Of a DNA stretch of 64,000 bases, positions 9,354 to 18,176 are shown piece after piece. This stretch comes from Ignavibacteriota bacterium (GTDB taxonomy: Bacteria; Bacteroidota; Ignavibacteria; Ignavibacteriales; Melioribacteraceae), in the NCBI GenBank assembly GCA_016708125.1, contig JADJGF010000001.1, positions 2,254,001 to 2,318,000 on the forward strand, written 5' to 3'. The notes below the pieces were generated by a model, which saw only the letters and a list, made by a program, of their open reading frames with translations, did not search any database and had not been told where the DNA came from. The stretch's first letter is position 1; each line of letters begins with the position of its first letter. Made by a program: the position numbers and the translations under genes.

Positions 9354-10200
9354 AAAATTAATTGAATATAAAGAAATTGCGAAAAATGTTAGAGAACATA
9401 TTATCACTTTAAGTAATAATGGCGGGGCTTTTATTGGGTCTGCGCTTTCTTGTTCTGATTTAATTGTTTATCTCTATACAGATTTTTTAAATGTTAGTAA
9501 AGATAAACTCCAAAGTAAAAACAGAGATTACTTTTTCCTATCAAAAGGACATGCCGTTCCAGCTTTATATGGAATGTTTATTGAATTAGGCTGGTTAGAA
9601 GTTGAAAGATTAAATAATCATTTACAAGTAAATGATGATATTTATTGGCATCCAAATACAAAAATTCCGGGAGTTGAATTTCATTCAGGCTCACTTGGTC
9701 ATTCGCTATCAATTGCTATTGGAATTGCAATAGACTGTAAACTAAAAGAAACCCAAAATAAAATTGTTGTGCTAATGGGAGATGGTGAGTTGAATGAAGG
9801 ATCTATTTGGGAATCATTATTAATTGCGCATGCATACAAATTAGATAATCTCTTAATCATTATTGATCGAAATCAAATTCAAGCAAATTTACTTACAGAA
9901 GAATTAATTCCACTTAATCCGCTTAATCTAAAATTTGAATCTTTCGGATGTACGGTTAAATCAATAGATGGACATAATTTTATTGATATGAATGAAGCAT
10001 TAAAAGAATTTCCGTTTGAAATAAATCGTCCGTCGGTTATAATCGCAGATACAACAAGAGGCAAAGGAATTAGAAGCATTGAAAATAAAATTAATAAATG
10101 GTTTGTTGAGAACAATGATTATAGCGTGATTGAGTATATAAATGAACTGAATATGACAAATGAATTTGAATTTAAAATGAGTAACTTAAATGAATTATGA
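9343..10200 (+). CDS. Transketolase, N-terminal (TPP-binding) subunit
   Basis: The 285-residue protein matches the N-terminal half of split transketolases. It has the SKGHAVPALYG histidine segment and the thiamine-diphosphate motif GDGELNEGS, ending with NQIQ at the usual distance. With the next gene product it should form a heteromeric enzyme moving two-carbon ketol units between sugars. It overlaps both neighbours (11 bp each), indicating translational coupling. The operon location argues for a dedicated biosynthetic role rather than the central pentose-phosphate pathway. Confidence 0.88.
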   Translation: MDNKKLIEYKEIAKNVREHIITLSNNGGAFIGSALSCSDLIVYLYTDFLNVSKDKLQSKNRDYFFLSKGHAVPALYGMFIELGWLEVERLNNHLQVNDDIYWHPNTKIPGVEFHSGSLGHSLSIAIGIAIDCKLKETQNKIVVLMGDGELNEGSIWESLLIAHAYKLDNLLIIIDRNQIQANLLTEELIPLNPLNLKFESFGCTVKSIDGHNFIDMNEALKEFPFEINRPSVIIADTTRGKGIRSIENKINKWFVENNDYSVIEYINELNMTNEFEFKMSNLNEL

Positions 10201-11125
10201 AGAAAAATTAATAGAACTCGCTCATAAGAATGAAAGCATAATAATTCTTACTGCAGAAAATAGAGCTTCAATTAGAAATTTACCCAAAGTAATACCAAAT
10301 AAATTTATTGATACCGGAATTAATGAGCAATCGCTTGTTGGTATATCAGCGGGCTTAGCTTTAAGAGGAAGAACACCAATAGTACATGCTTTAGCCGCAT
10401 TTTTAACAATGCGATCGTTTGAATTTATAAGAACCGATATTGGATATCCAAATTTAAATGTAAAACTTATTGGCAATTTTGCAGGATTACTCTCAGAAGG
10501 AAACGGACCAACACATCAAGCAATAGAAGATATTGCATTGATGAGATGCATTCCAAATATGAATATATTCTGTCCGGCTGATATGGATGATATGATAAAA
10601 GGACTTTCTACAATAATAAATTACAACAGACCTTTTTATATAAGATATAATGATTTGCCGACAATTGTGAATCACGAAGAGTTTGCACTTGGCAAAGCCG
10701 AAGTATTTGGTGATGGTAATGAAATAGGAATTATAGTTTATGGAACATTATTTAACGAATCATTTAAAGCAAAAGAAATTCTTGAAGCTGAAGGTTATTC
10801 GGTAAGACTTGTTAACTTAAGAACGATTAAACCAATTGATGAATATGAAATTTTGAATACAGTGAATAATTGTAAAACAATTATATCAATTGAAGATCAT
10901 TATCAAATTGGCGGGCTATATTCCATAATATCGGAAATTTTAGTTAAAGAAAAACTTATCTCAGATTATTTAGCAATTAACTTACAAAATAAATTTTTTA
11001 AGCCCGCAAAGTTAAACAACATCTTAAATTATGAAGGTTTTAGTGCAATTCAAATTGCAAATAGAATAAAAGAACATTTAGTAAAAAAGGAAAAAAAACT
11101 CAATGTCCAATGGAGTAATGTTTAA
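10190..11125 (+). CDS. Transketolase, C-terminal subunit
   Basis: The 311-residue protein contains the pyrimidine-binding domain with the catalytic glutamate segment (GINEQSLVGISAG), the GPTHQAIEDIALMR element and a C-terminal transketolase domain. It completes the split transketolase begun by the preceding gene, whose end it overlaps by 11 bp. The aminotransferase gene starts 23 bp before its stop. Split transketolases of this kind are common in secondary sugar pathways of bacteria; the acceptor sugar is not deducible here. Confidence 0.88.
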   Translation: MNYEEKLIELAHKNESIIILTAENRASIRNLPKVIPNKFIDTGINEQSLVGISAGLALRGRTPIVHALAAFLTMRSFEFIRTDIGYPNLNVKLIGNFAGLLSEGNGPTHQAIEDIALMRCIPNMNIFCPADMDDMIKGLSTIINYNRPFYIRYNDLPTIVNHEEFALGKAEVFGDGNEIGIIVYGTLFNESFKAKEILEAEGYSVRLVNLRTIKPIDEYEILNTVNNCKTIISIEDHYQIGGLYSIISEILVKEKLISDYLAINLQNKFFKPAKLNNILNYEGFSAIQIANRIKEHLVKKEKKLNVQWSNV

Positions 11126-12437
11126 TAGTAGTTATCCGTCAATTAGAAAATCTAATGAATATTATAACAGAGCAGTAAATTTAATTCCCTCTGTTACACA
11201 AACACTTGCTAAAGGTCCAACTCAATATATAAAAGGCATAGCGCCAAAATATTTAGTAAAAGGAAATGGATCACATGTTTGGGATGTGGATGGAAATGAA
11301 TACATCGATTATAATATGGGAATTGGACCAATTTCATTGGGATATAATTATAAAAAAGTTAATGATGCAATTTCTAATCAACTTAAAGATGGAATAACAT
11401 TTTCTTTAATGCATCCGTTAGAAGTTGAAGTTGCTGAATTGTTAAATGAAATTATTCCCAATGCAGAAATGGTTAGATATAGTAAAACCGGTGCGGATGT
11501 AACAAGTGCAGCAATTAGATTAGCCAGAGCTTACACAGGAAAAGACAAAATATTAGTCTGCGGTTATCATGGATGGCATGACTGGTATTCGAATATACTT
11601 CCTCCAAATAAGGGAATTCCAAAAGTAATAAGCGAATTAACTCACACATTTAATTATAATGATATTGAATCGTTGAAAAAATCAATTGATGAAAATACAG
11701 CCGCTGTGATTATTGAACCAGTTGTATTTGATGAACCTAAAGATAATTTTTTATCTCAAGTATCTGAACTATGTAAAGAAAAAAATATTGTTTTAATATT
11801 TGATGAAATGTGGACTGGTTTTAGAATTTCACTTGGCGGTGCTCAAGAATATTTTAATGTAATTCCGGATCTTGCAACATATTCAAAAGCAATTGCTAAT
11901 GGAATGCCTATTTCGGTTCTCACCGGTAAAAAGGAAATTATGCAATTAGCGGAAAATGATATTTTCTTTTTTACAACTTTCGGAGGAGAAGCTTTGTCTC
12001 TTGCAGCAGCTAAAGCAACGATAGAAGAAATAAAAGAAAAAGATGTAATCAATTACTTGGGAATTCAAGGGAAAAAGTTAAAAGATGGTTTTAACAGTTT
12101 ATGCGAATTATTTGATTTGGATTTTATTTATGCTATTGGCTATAACTGGAGATCTATGATAAGAATAAAAAATGATTTAATGGATCCATTAATTATAAAA
12201 TCCTTTATTCAGCAAGAAATGATTAAGAGAGGAATACTTTGGTCGGGTTTTCACAATATGTCATTTTCACATACGGATGAAGATATAAATTATACGCTTA
12301 ATGTTTATGAGGATGTTTTAAAATTATTGAAGGATGCAGTTTCCAAAAATGATATCGAAAGCAGATTATTTGGTGAACCGGTAAAAGCGGTTTTTAGAAA
12401 AACTGAAAACTTTAATATAAAACCGGTTTTAAAATAA
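11103..12437 (+). CDS. Class III PLP aminotransferase, glutamate-1-semialdehyde aminomutase-like
   Basis: The 444-residue fold-type I enzyme has SKTGADVTSAAIRLARAYTG, the PLP-binding Asp segment (LIFDEMWTGFR) and Lys262 in YSKAIANGMPIS as the Schiff-base lysine. The closest recognisable family is glutamate-1-semialdehyde 2,1-aminomutase (HemL), but the sugar-operon context makes heme synthesis unlikely. It more probably aminates a keto or aldehyde sugar, or swaps amino and keto groups. An alternative ATG lies at 11118, but its GGAG is only two bases away, so I keep 11103. Confidence 0.78.
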   Translation: MSNGVMFNSSYPSIRKSNEYYNRAVNLIPSVTQTLAKGPTQYIKGIAPKYLVKGNGSHVWDVDGNEYIDYNMGIGPISLGYNYKKVNDAISNQLKDGITFSLMHPLEVEVAELLNEIIPNAEMVRYSKTGADVTSAAIRLARAYTGKDKILVCGYHGWHDWYSNILPPNKGIPKVISELTHTFNYNDIESLKKSIDENTAAVIIEPVVFDEPKDNFLSQVSELCKEKNIVLIFDEMWTGFRISLGGAQEYFNVIPDLATYSKAIANGMPISVLTGKKEIMQLAENDIFFFTTFGGEALSLAAAKATIEEIKEKDVINYLGIQGKKLKDGFNSLCELFDLDFIYAIGYNWRSMIRIKNDLMDPLIIKSFIQQEMIKRGILWSGFHNMSFSHTDEDINYTLNVYEDVLKLLKDAVSKNDIESRLFGEPVKAVFRKTENFNIKPVLK

Positions 12438-13240
12438 TGGAGTTATTTTCTTTAAATAATAAAGTTGCTGTTGTAACCGGTGCTTTAGGATTATTAGGTA
12501 AAAATCATTGTGAAGCTTTAGCCGAAGCCGGTGCAAATGTAATTGTTGCCGATATTGATGAAGCAGAATGTAAATTGTTTTCTAAAAATTTAAAAACTCA
12601 ATCATCAGGATTTGCACTTGATGTGACCAACGAGAAATCAATTCAAAATTTATTGGAAAATGTTTTAGCAGTGTTTAATAAAGTTGATATACTTATAAAT
12701 AATGCTGCAATAAATGATATGGTAGAAAATCCAAAAAATATTTTGGAAGAATCTCAATTTGAAAATTATTCTTTACAAAAATGGCAACGTTCAATTGATG
12801 TTAATTTAACCGGAACATTTCTTTGTTCTAAAATTATCGGCAGCCAAATGGTAAAACAAGGAAATGGAAATATTATAAATATTGCATCTACTTATGGAGT
12901 AGTTGCCCCAAATCAAAATTTATACAAAGATAAAAATGGAAATCAAATATTTTATAAACCGCCGGCATATTCAGTTACAAAAGGTGCGGTAATTTCGTTT
13001 ACAAAATATTTGGCTTCTTATTGGGCAGAAAAAAATATCAGAGTAAATTGCCTTTCTCCAGGTGGAGTTAAAAATAATCAAAATGAAGAATTTATAAATG
13101 AGTATTCATACAGAACGCCATTAGGCAGAATGGCAAATCCGGATGATTATAAAGGAGCAATAGTATTTCTTGCTAGCGATGCTTCAAATTATATGACCGG
13201 AGAAAATTTAATTGTTGACGGTGGATGGACAATTTGGTAA
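12437..13240 (+). CDS. Short-chain dehydrogenase/reductase (SDR)
   Basis: The 267-residue classical SDR has VVTGALGLLGKNH for NAD(P) binding, the LINNAA motif, a catalytic serine segment (NIASTYG) and Tyr178-xxx-Lys182 (YSVTK). The end (LIVDGGWT) is typical of the family. Its ATG overlaps the upstream stop codon by one base (TAATG). It probably oxidises or reduces a hydroxyl on the sugar intermediate handled by the adjacent aminotransferase and transketolase. The cofactor and substrate are not determined. Confidence 0.85.
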   Translation: MELFSLNNKVAVVTGALGLLGKNHCEALAEAGANVIVADIDEAECKLFSKNLKTQSSGFALDVTNEKSIQNLLENVLAVFNKVDILINNAAINDMVENPKNILEESQFENYSLQKWQRSIDVNLTGTFLCSKIIGSQMVKQGNGNIINIASTYGVVAPNQNLYKDKNGNQIFYKPPAYSVTKGAVISFTKYLASYWAEKNIRVNCLSPGGVKNNQNEEFINEYSYRTPLGRMANPDDYKGAIVFLASDASNYMTGENLIVDGGWTIW

Positions 13241-13251
13241 AGGAAAAATAT

Positions 13252-13764
13252 ATGAATGAGCTAAGTACAAAACTAAAAAAAATTAAAATGTTATTAACAG
13301 ATGTTGATGGAGTTTTAACAGACACTGGCGTTTACTATTCCGTTTCAGGCGAAGAATTGAAAAGATTTAGTCTGCGAGATGGAATGGGAGTTGAAAGGCT
13401 AAGAGAACTTGTTAAAGTTAAAGTTGGAATTGTTTCCGGGGAAAAGTCTTTACTCGTAAGAAAACGAGCTGAAAAATTAGATATCGAAGAAATTCATCTT
13501 GGTGCTAAAAATAAAATTAAAGTGTTAAAAAATATTTGTAAAGAAAGGGGTTTGGAATATAATCAAATTGCTTACATAGGTGACGATGTAAACGATTTAG
13601 AAATTATTGATGCAGTTGGAGTTTCAGCTTGCCCTGCTGATGCAATGAAAAATGTAAAAGAGAAAGTTGATATTGTATTAGAAAATATTGGCGGAAATGG
13701 TGCATTTAGAGAATTTGCTGAAATAATTATTGAAGAGAAATTAAAAAATAAAGAAGAGGACTAA
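13252..13764 (+). CDS. KdsC-like HAD phosphatase (3-deoxy-ulosonate 8/9-phosphate phosphatase family)
   Basis: The protein has 170 residues from ATG 13252. I prefer this over the in-frame ATG at 13225 because AAAGGA lies seven bases before it and the earlier start sits inside the SDR gene. HAD motif I is LLTDVDGVLTDTG (Asp17, Asp19), motif II VGIVSGE, motif III an essential Lys in GAKNKI, and motif IV IGDDVNDLEI. It lacks a cap domain, which is typical of tetrameric KdsC/CMAS-type phosphatases that dephosphorylate Kdo-8-P or sialate-9-P. It therefore probably acts on the product of the NeuB-like enzyme encoded next. Confidence 0.85.
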   Translation: MNELSTKLKKIKMLLTDVDGVLTDTGVYYSVSGEELKRFSLRDGMGVERLRELVKVKVGIVSGEKSLLVRKRAEKLDIEEIHLGAKNKIKVLKNICKERGLEYNQIAYIGDDVNDLEIIDAVGVSACPADAMKNVKEKVDIVLENIGGNGAFREFAEIIIEEKLKNKEED

Positions 13765-14664
13765 ATGAATAGATCAAATATAATTCGTATCGGAAATAAA
13801 TTTATTGGTGATGGACAACCGGTTTATATAATTGCAGAAATTGGAATTAATCATAACGGATCTTTAGATAACGCTAAAAAACTAATAGACGGTGCTGTGT
13901 TTGCCGGATGTGATGCTGTAAAATTTCAGAAGAGAACTCCGGAAATTTGTGTACCCGAAGATCAATTTTATATTGAAAGAGATACACCGTGGGGTAGAAT
14001 GTCATATATTGAATATCGGCATAGAGTTGAATTCGGATTTTCAGAATATGAAAGCATTGATCAATATTGCAAAGAAAAAAACATTCACTGGTTTGCTTCA
14101 GCATGGGATGTTGAGGCTGTAAAGTTTCTAGAGGAATTTAACCCAATAATGTATAAAATATCATCTGCTTCATTAACCGATGATGAACTTCTTAAAAAAG
14201 TTAAAAAGACTGAAAAACCAATAATGATTTCAACGGGAATGTCATCACTTTATGAAGTTGATAAAGCAGTTGAAACATTACAAGAATCTCAATTGATGAT
14301 TGCGCAATCTACGTCTAACTATCCATGTAATTTAAACGAGTTAAATATAAATGTGGTAGAAAGTTATAAAAACAGATATCCAAAAATACCGATTGGATAT
14401 TCCGGACATGAAACTGGGTTAGCACCAACTTATGCTGCAGTTGCTAAAGGTGCAACTTTTATTGAAAGACATATCACACTTGATCGTGCATCTTGGGGAA
14501 GTGATCAAGCTGCATCTGTAGAAATAATGGGAATGTATAGATTAGTAAAAGATATTAGAGATATCGAAAAAGCACTTGGTGATGGAATTAAAAAAGTTTA
14601 TGACAGCGAAAAAAAATCAATGTCAAAATTAAGAAAGAACATTTCAGAAAAATTATATGCATAG
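13765..14664 (+). CDS. NeuB-like PEP-dependent sugar acid synthase lacking the SAF domain
   Basis: The 299-residue protein is the TIM-barrel domain of the N-acetylneuraminate synthase family: IIAEIGINHNGSLDNAKKLI, DAVKFQKRTPE, KISSASLTDDELL, MISTGMSS and GYSGHETGL are all present. It would condense phosphoenolpyruvate with an aldose or aldose phosphate to make a 3-deoxy-ulosonic acid. Usual family members are about 340-350 residues and end with an antifreeze-like SAF domain that closes the active site of the partner subunit. This one stops just after the linker (SKLRKNISEKLYA). It starts directly after the upstream TAA with AGAGGA before it. Confidence 0.82.
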   Translation: MNRSNIIRIGNKFIGDGQPVYIIAEIGINHNGSLDNAKKLIDGAVFAGCDAVKFQKRTPEICVPEDQFYIERDTPWGRMSYIEYRHRVEFGFSEYESIDQYCKEKNIHWFASAWDVEAVKFLEEFNPIMYKISSASLTDDELLKKVKKTEKPIMISTGMSSLYEVDKAVETLQESQLMIAQSTSNYPCNLNELNINVVESYKNRYPKIPIGYSGHETGLAPTYAAVAKGATFIERHITLDRASWGSDQAASVEIMGMYRLVKDIRDIEKALGDGIKKVYDSEKKSMSKLRKNISEKLYA

Positions 14665-14667
14665 TTA

Positions 14668-15465
14668 ATGAATTTATTTAACTTTCAATTTTTATCATTC
14701 GGCTTACTTTCGCTTTTTGCAATTGTTGTAATAATTTTGGAAAGATTTTTTCCTTACAATAAAAATCAGCTTTTTTTTAGAAAAGGATTTTGGACAGATT
14801 TAATTTTCTATAATTTTATTCAATCTTTTGTACTTGGAATTTTAATTTCTTTTTTAATTGTATTTATTGATAACTCAACCCATTTATCTAGATTAAAAAT
14901 TATTTCAGATTGGCCAATATTTTTACAACTTTTATTTTTTATTGTTACGCACGATTTGTACATATATTGGTTTCATAAACTTCAGCATAAAAATAAATAT
15001 CTTTGGCGACTTCATGAAGCGCATCATTCTGCAAAAGAAGTCGATTGGATTTCCGGTGTAAGATCACACAGTTTTGAAATTTTAATTAATCAAACAATTG
15101 AATTTCTTCCAATATTATTATTGGGAGCTCCTCCTCAAGTTGCTGTAGCAAAAGGATTGATAAGCGGGGCATGGGGAATATACATTCATTCGAATATCAA
15201 TGTGAAATCGGGAGTTTTACAATATGTAATTAATGGTCCGGAAATGCATCGACTGCATCATTCAATTGGTAAGGGAAGAAATAAAAACTTTTCTACAAAA
15301 TTAGCAATTTGGGATTGGATTTTCAGCACTTCATATTTCCCGAAAAATGAGAAAGCAAAAGAATATGGACTAAAAACATTCTTCCCAGAAAATTATTTCC
15401 GGCAATTTCTTTTCGCATTTCGAAAATTTAAAAACGAAAAAATTATAAATGTAAAAGGGAATTAA
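14668..15465 (+). CDS. Membrane di-iron hydroxylase (sterol desaturase / fatty acid hydroxylase family)
   Basis: The 265-residue integral membrane protein carries the three histidine clusters of the superfamily: HDLYIYWFHKLQH, HEAHHSAKE and HRLHHSIG. They bind two irons for oxygen-dependent C-H hydroxylation or desaturation of a lipid. The gene lies in the operon just before an SMR transporter and an OlsF-like acyltransferase. The ornithine-lipid hydroxylase OlsE belongs to this superfamily, so hydroxylation of an aminolipid is a reasonable inference, but a fatty-acid or other lipid substrate is equally possible. Confidence 0.85.
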   Translation: MNLFNFQFLSFGLLSLFAIVVIILERFFPYNKNQLFFRKGFWTDLIFYNFIQSFVLGILISFLIVFIDNSTHLSRLKIISDWPIFLQLLFFIVTHDLYIYWFHKLQHKNKYLWRLHEAHHSAKEVDWISGVRSHSFEILINQTIEFLPILLLGAPPQVAVAKGLISGAWGIYIHSNINVKSGVLQYVINGPEMHRLHHSIGKGRNKNFSTKLAIWDWIFSTSYFPKNEKAKEYGLKTFFPENYFRQFLFAFRKFKNEKIINVKGN

Positions 15466-15795
15466 ATGCAAATAAATTGGTTTTACTTATTGTTAGCCGG
15501 TTTCTTGGAAATTGGCTGGGTAATCAGCTTAAAAAAAACAGAAGGTTTCACAAAACTAATTCCAATTATATTTTATGCACTTTTCGGATTTTTTGCTGCT
15601 TACTTTTTTTCCAACGCATTGAAAACAATTCCAATTGGAATTGCTTATGCAATATGGATGGGAATTGCAGTAATAGGTACAACAATTGCAGAAAGTCTAA
15701 TTTTTAACTCAACGATTAATTTTGCTAAGGTATTTTTTGTTGTTCTAATTTTAATTGGAGCAATAGGTTTAAAATTATCTTCAAATGTGGAGTAA
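15466..15795 (+). CDS. Small multidrug resistance (SMR) family transporter, Gdx/SugE-like
   Basis: The 109-residue protein has four membrane segments with the membrane-embedded Glu15 of SMR proteins in AGFLEIGWVISLKK. It also has the IPIGIAYAIWMGIAVIGT segment, which resembles Gdx/SugE and EmrE types. SMR proteins export small cations with protons, and relatives such as ArnE/ArnF move lipid-linked sugars. Its ATG directly follows the stop of the hydroxylase gene (TAAATG). In this operon, lipid flipping is a possible alternative to guanidinium or drug export. Confidence 0.82.
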   Translation: MQINWFYLLLAGFLEIGWVISLKKTEGFTKLIPIIFYALFGFFAAYFFSNALKTIPIGIAYAIWMGIAVIGTTIAESLIFNSTINFAKVFFVVLILIGAIGLKLSSNVE

Positions 15796-15801
15796 AAATT
15801 T

Positions 15802-17547
15802 ATGAGTAAACTTGATTTGAATTTTGTTATAACTAATCACTATCCAAACTTTGAAAAAATATCTAACTGGAAAAAACAATTAATTTTAGGAATAGTTAAA
15901 AGAGTAATTCATTTAGACGAAATAAATAAAGTTCTTGAAACAAACTCAGATACATATGGGGTTGAATTTATTGATAATTTATTTGAGCAGCTTAACTTTT
16001 CATTTAATATATCAAACAAGGATTTAAGAAAAATTCCATCGGAAGGAAGATTGATAATTGTTGCAAATCATCCAATTGGAAGTTTGGATGGATTGGCTTT
16101 GTTGAAATTAATATCAGAGATTAGGGAAGATGTAAAAATTATTGCAAATTCAATTTTATATGAAATTGAAAACTTGAGAAATCTGTTTTTACCTTTTAAT
16201 TTGGATTCAAAATTAATTCAAAGAGAAAATATAAAATCAATTGATGAAGCTTTGCAAAACGAGCATGCAATAATTATTTTTCCAGCTGCTGAAGTATCAA
16301 GATTAAAATTCTATCATATCACAGATTCAAAATGGCATAAAGGTGCAATTCATTTTGCTAAAAAAAACAATTCTCCAATTCTTCCAATTTACATTGATGC
16401 TAAAAATTCATTACTATTTTATTTGGCATCAGCAATCAATAAATATTTTTCAAGATTCTTATTAGTTCACGAATTGTTTAATAAGAAAAATAAAACAATC
16501 TCAATTAAAGTGGGAAATCCAATACCGGCAAAGGTTTTTACTTCGCATATTATTGAAGATCAATCTCAGATTGCATTATTGAAAAAACATGTTATGAGAA
16601 TTAGAAAAGATAGAAAAGGAGTTTTCGTAACCGAGAAAAATATTATTCATCCAATTCCAAGAAAATTTATTAAACGTGAATTAATAAACTCTGAATTATT
16701 AGGAGAAACATCAGATAGAAAAAAAATATATTTGTGCGAATATTCTAAAGCTCCAAATACATTAAATGAAATTGCACGTTTAAGAGAAATTACATTTAGA
16801 AAAGTTGGTGAAGGAACCGGCAATAAATTAGACATTGATCGTTTTGATAAAATTTATAAACACATTGTTGTTTGGGATGAAAATGATTTGGAGATTGTCG
16901 GCGCATACAGATTAGGATTAGGTAGTGAACTAATGAATGAATTTGGCATTAAAGGATTTTATACTTCAACACTATTTAAATATTCCGAAGATTTTATTAA
17001 TACTTATTTGAATTCATCATTAGAGCTTGGAAGAAGTTTTATCCAAAAAAAATATTGGAAGACAAATGCGCTTCACTATCTCTGGCAAGGAATTGGAGCG
17101 TTTTTATATAAACATCCGGAAATTAAATATATGTTTGGCGGAGTAAGTATTAGTAAAAATTATAATCAAACAGCAACTGAAATGATTGTTTTTTATTATT
17201 CAAAATGGTACGGAAATATTAAAGATTCTGTTCATCCAAATAAAGAATTTAAAATTTCTGAAAAAACTTATTCTAATTTAAGTGAAGAATTTATTGGGAA
17301 TTCACCAATTGAAGATTATAAAATTCTAAAAAATATGTTAAAACCATTTGGATTTACTGTTCCAACTTTATATAAACAATATACGGATTTGTGCGAAATT
17401 GATGGTGTGAAATATTTGGGATTTGGAGTTGACGATTCTTTTGAAATGTGTGTCGACGGATTTATATTAATTGATGTTGAAAAAATTACAAAGGAAAAAA
17501 GATTAAGATATATTGATGTTCATTCTGGAGAACAAGCTGTTGCTTAG
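15802..17547 (+). CDS. OlsF-like bifunctional acyltransferase (PlsC-type plus OlsB/GNAT-type), aminolipid synthesis
   Basis: The 581-residue cytoplasmic or peripheral membrane protein has two parts. Residues about 70-270 are a PlsC-like acyltransferase with NHPIGSLDG (His90, Asp96; the H-x5-D form used by the hemolysin-linked subfamily) and FPAAEVSRL in place of FPEG. Residues about 320-520 are a GNAT-type N-acyltransferase like OlsB (ARLREITFRKVGEGTG, GAYRLGLG, LELGRSFIQ, HYLWQGIGAFL). OlsF proteins, described in Serratia and Flavobacterium, carry both activities and make ornithine-type phosphorus-free lipids; glycine lipids are the alternative in Bacteroidota. It is the last gene of the 7548 operon. 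Confidence 0.8.
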   Translation: MSKLDLNFVITNHYPNFEKISNWKKQLILGIVKRVIHLDEINKVLETNSDTYGVEFIDNLFEQLNFSFNISNKDLRKIPSEGRLIIVANHPIGSLDGLALLKLISEIREDVKIIANSILYEIENLRNLFLPFNLDSKLIQRENIKSIDEALQNEHAIIIFPAAEVSRLKFYHITDSKWHKGAIHFAKKNNSPILPIYIDAKNSLLFYLASAINKYFSRFLLVHELFNKKNKTISIKVGNPIPAKVFTSHIIEDQSQIALLKKHVMRIRKDRKGVFVTEKNIIHPIPRKFIKRELINSELLGETSDRKKIYLCEYSKAPNTLNEIARLREITFRKVGEGTGNKLDIDRFDKIYKHIVVWDENDLEIVGAYRLGLGSELMNEFGIKGFYTSTLFKYSEDFINTYLNSSLELGRSFIQKKYWKTNALHYLWQGIGAFLYKHPEIKYMFGGVSISKNYNQTATEMIVFYYSKWYGNIKDSVHPNKEFKISEKTYSNLSEEFIGNSPIEDYKILKNMLKPFGFTVPTLYKQYTDLCEIDGVKYLGFGVDDSFEMCVDGFILIDVEKITKEKRLRYIDVHSGEQAVA

Positions 17548-17552
17548 TCTTC

Positions 17553-17858
17553 TTATTCTTTTGAAGGTAAACCAAGTTTAGTTAATAGTTCTTCAAGGTC
17601 TTTAACAAGATTAAAACTTTTTGCTTTTACATCATTAAAAGTTTGTGAGTAAGATTCAGTTTTAGAACTATCCCAATTCAACAGTCTTTGATTGTAATTC
17701 TTAAAAGGTTCGTTTTCATATCTCTTTGGTTTTGAATCTTCCAGATTGCTTGCAGCTTTTCTCGCACTTAATTCAGAATAATCCCAAGTTAAATCAAAAA
17801 GCGAAAATAGAATATTTCTAACTTTCTTCCATTCTTCGTCATTCAAATCTTTTTTCAT
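17553..17858 (-). CDS. Small hypothetical charged protein
   Basis: A 101-residue soluble, helical, highly charged protein without signal peptide; I do not recognise a family. It is convergent with the OlsF-like gene (5 bp between stops) and lies 13 bp downstream of another short minus-strand frame. Residue composition (many Lys/Glu/Asp, one Trp-Asp pair repeated) looks like real protein, and the frame starts with a plain ATG. Confidence 0.55.
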   Translation of the reverse strand: MKKDLNDEEWKKVRNILFSLFDLTWDYSELSARKAASNLEDSKPKRYENEPFKNYNQRLLNWDSSKTESYSQTFNDVKAKSFNLVKDLEELLTKLGLPSKE

Positions 17859-17871
17859 TATTGTTTATGAA

Positions 17872-18078
17872 CTAATTAAAATCGTGAGAAAATTTTTTAG
17901 TAAAATTATTAAGTAAAAATAAAAATGATCCAATCAATGAATGATAAACATCAATGATTTCAAAGTTTATTGTTGACGCAATGTTTGTGAAATAAACAAA
18001 AAATTTAATAAAAACTATACTTGAGAAAAAAACTGAGAATCCTTGAAGGCTGATAGTAAGTATTTTTGTGAAATTCAT
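17872..18078 (-). CDS. Possible small membrane protein
   Basis: A 68-residue frame with two hydrophobic segments (about residues 6-29 and 43-58) separated by a short polar loop. No family is recognised and no ribosome binding site is visible, so it may be spurious. Its position 13 bp upstream of the next minus-strand gene would allow cotranscription. Confidence 0.35.
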   Translation of the reverse strand: MNFTKILTISLQGFSVFFSSIVFIKFFVYFTNIASTINFEIIDVYHSLIGSFLFLLNNFTKKFSHDFN

Positions 18079-18176
18079 CGTTGTAATTAATATTATTTTC
18101 TAAACTAAATATAAATTACAAATGTTAAGTTATAATGAATTTAATTTTAAGAAATCGTTAAAATTATTTTGATATC

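Noticed and set aside
18079..18176. Several TTAA elements upstream of the small genes at 17553-18078
   Set aside because: Spacings are irregular (16, 6, 11, 19 bp), so there is no phased array.
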